Assembly (NCBI RefSeq): GCF_933775445.1
Contig: NW_026089464.1
Coordinates: 1-64,000, forward strand
From: Argentina anserina
Lineage: Eukaryota; Streptophyta; Magnoliopsida; Rosales; Rosaceae
DNA length: 64,000 bases
Direction: 5' to 3'
Shown here: one piece after another, positions 63,201 through 64,000 of the stretch
How positions within the stretch are numbered: position 1 is the stretch's first letter
Layout: each line of letters starts with the position of its first letter
Position numbers and translations under genes: made by a program
The notes under the pieces: model-generated
What the model was told of the DNA's origin: nothing
What the model saw: the letters and a program-made list of their open reading frames with translations, nothing else
Databases searched by the model: none

Positions 63201-64000
63201 TTTCATTTCTCGTTTGAGTATCTTTCTGTACGGCTTCTGATGCGAGTTTCTATTGTATTTGAGAGTTTTGCAAGTGTGGGAGTGTGTTTCTTTCAAACTG
63301 AGTATCTTTACATCGTTTGCGTATCTTTACTATTCCAATTGTGTATCTTTTCATTTCTCGTTTGAGTATCTTTCTGTAAGGCTTCTGATGCGAGTTTCTA
63401 TTGTATTTGAGAGTTTTGCAAGTGTGGGAGTGTGTTTCTTTCAAACTGAGTATCTTTACATCGTTTGCGTATCTTTACTATTCCAATTGTGTATCTTTTC
63501 ATTTCTCGTTTGAGTATCTTTCTGTAAGGCTTCTGATGCGAGTTTCTATTGTATTTGAGAGTTTTGCAAGTGTGGGAGTGTGTTTCTTTCAATCTGAGTA
63601 TCTTTACATCGTTTGCGTATCTTTACTATTCCAATTGTGTATCTTTTCATTTCTCGTTTGAGTATCTTTCTGTAAGGCTTTCTGATGCGAGTTTCTATTG
63701 AATTTGAGAGTTTTGCAAGTGTGGGAGTGTGTTTCTTTCAAACTGAGTATCTTTACATCGTTTGCGTATCTTTACTATTCCAATTGTGTATCTTTTCATT
63801 TCTCGTTTGAGTATCTTTCTGTAAGGCTTCTGATGCGAGTTTCTATTGTATTTGAGAGTTTTGCAAGTGTGGGAGTGTGTTTCTTTCAAACTGAGTATCT
63901 TTACATCGTTTGCGTATCTTTACTATTCCAATTGTGTATCTTTTCATTTCTCGTTTGAATATCTTTCTGTAAGGCTTTCTGATGCGAGTTTCTATTGAGT
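55500..64000 (+). repeat. Higher-order repeat, 2579-bp unit of 16 monomers
   Basis: Three copies (55500-58078, 58079-60657, 60658-63236) and part of a fourth (63237-64000) follow one another. Read from 59011, the monomer lengths are 189, 148, 149, 190, 189, 149, 148, 148, 148, 189, 148, 148, 149, 148, 149 and 190, which sum to 2579. Private markers recur at exactly 2579 bp: GTGGAAGTATG at about 57633, 60212 and 62791; GGTGCGAGTTTATATTG at 56918, 59497 and 62076; GAATTTAAGAG at about 57907, 60486 and 63065. Copies are nearly identical; one visible difference is CGTTTATG near 57083 versus CGTTTAAG near 59662. Confidence 0.92.

Larger units (their letters stand above)
40593..64000 (+). repeat. 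Satellite array, block 3
   Basis: This is the same satellite in the same orientation, running off the right end of the window. Variants typical of this block include CGTTTAAGTATC, TACATCGTTTACG with TTTAGTATT, and CAGTCTGAG. The 4-bp-deleted monomers common in block 1 are nearly absent (one near 44750). It shows the longest and most regular higher-order organisation, moving from 527-bp trimers through 1032-bp hexamers to a 2579-bp unit of 16 monomers. No gene is seen. Confidence 0.97.

Noticed and set aside
1..64000. CENP-B-box-like or telomere-type motifs in the satellite
   Set aside because: I looked for the CENP-B box pattern and for TTTAGGG-type repeats in the monomer and saw neither.

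Overview
The window is plant nuclear heterochromatin: a head-to-tail satellite DNA array of about 51.5 kb (about 80% of the window), interrupted by two LTR-retrotransposon insertions. I see no host gene, RNA gene or CRISPR array. A flowering plant is indicated by an Athila-type Ty3/gypsy element, whose Pol, protease and 3' non-coding motifs are typical of that plant lineage. Satellite DNA invaded by Athila elements is a known arrangement in plant centromeres, so a centromeric or pericentromeric position is likely, but nothing in the sequence proves it. The species is not identifiable.

Layout: 1-17069 satellite block 1; 17070-27270 Athila-type element on the + strand; 27271-38334 satellite block 2; 38335-40592 a solo LTR of a related but different family on the - strand; 40593-64000 satellite block 3. 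The array runs off both window ends and every monomer has the same orientation. The basic monomer is 148 bp: 66 bp of unique sequence plus two 41-bp segments. A long form of 189/190 bp carries one more 41-bp segment. Rarer forms (129, 168, 230 and about 238 bp) are gains or losses between TATCTTT boxes spaced about 20 bp apart. Monomers form local higher-order repeats (HORs): 2291, 1347, 1343, 1161/1202, 527, 1032 and 2579 bp, plus segmental copies 3000, 3824 and 6824 bp apart. The right end is a 16-monomer HOR of 2579 bp.

The Athila-type element keeps two long open frames: Gag-protease (833 codons) and RT-RNase H-integrase (1029 codons). They lie in the same frame, separated by one UAG followed by CAA-UUA, the leaky-stop context known from tobamoviruses. 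If read through, the two frames would give a single Gag-Pro-Pol polyprotein. The element has an intact-looking 1.92-kb 3' LTR with a TATA box and a polypurine tract, but no recognisable full 5' LTR or primer-binding site and no env-like frame. The solo LTR is bounded by a perfect 5-bp target duplication.

The 3' LTR promoter points right and the solo-LTR promoter points left, so the two face each other across satellite block 2. Both elements entered the satellite within 1 bp of the same monomer position. Distances, variants and boundaries were read by eye, and no alignment or database search was run.
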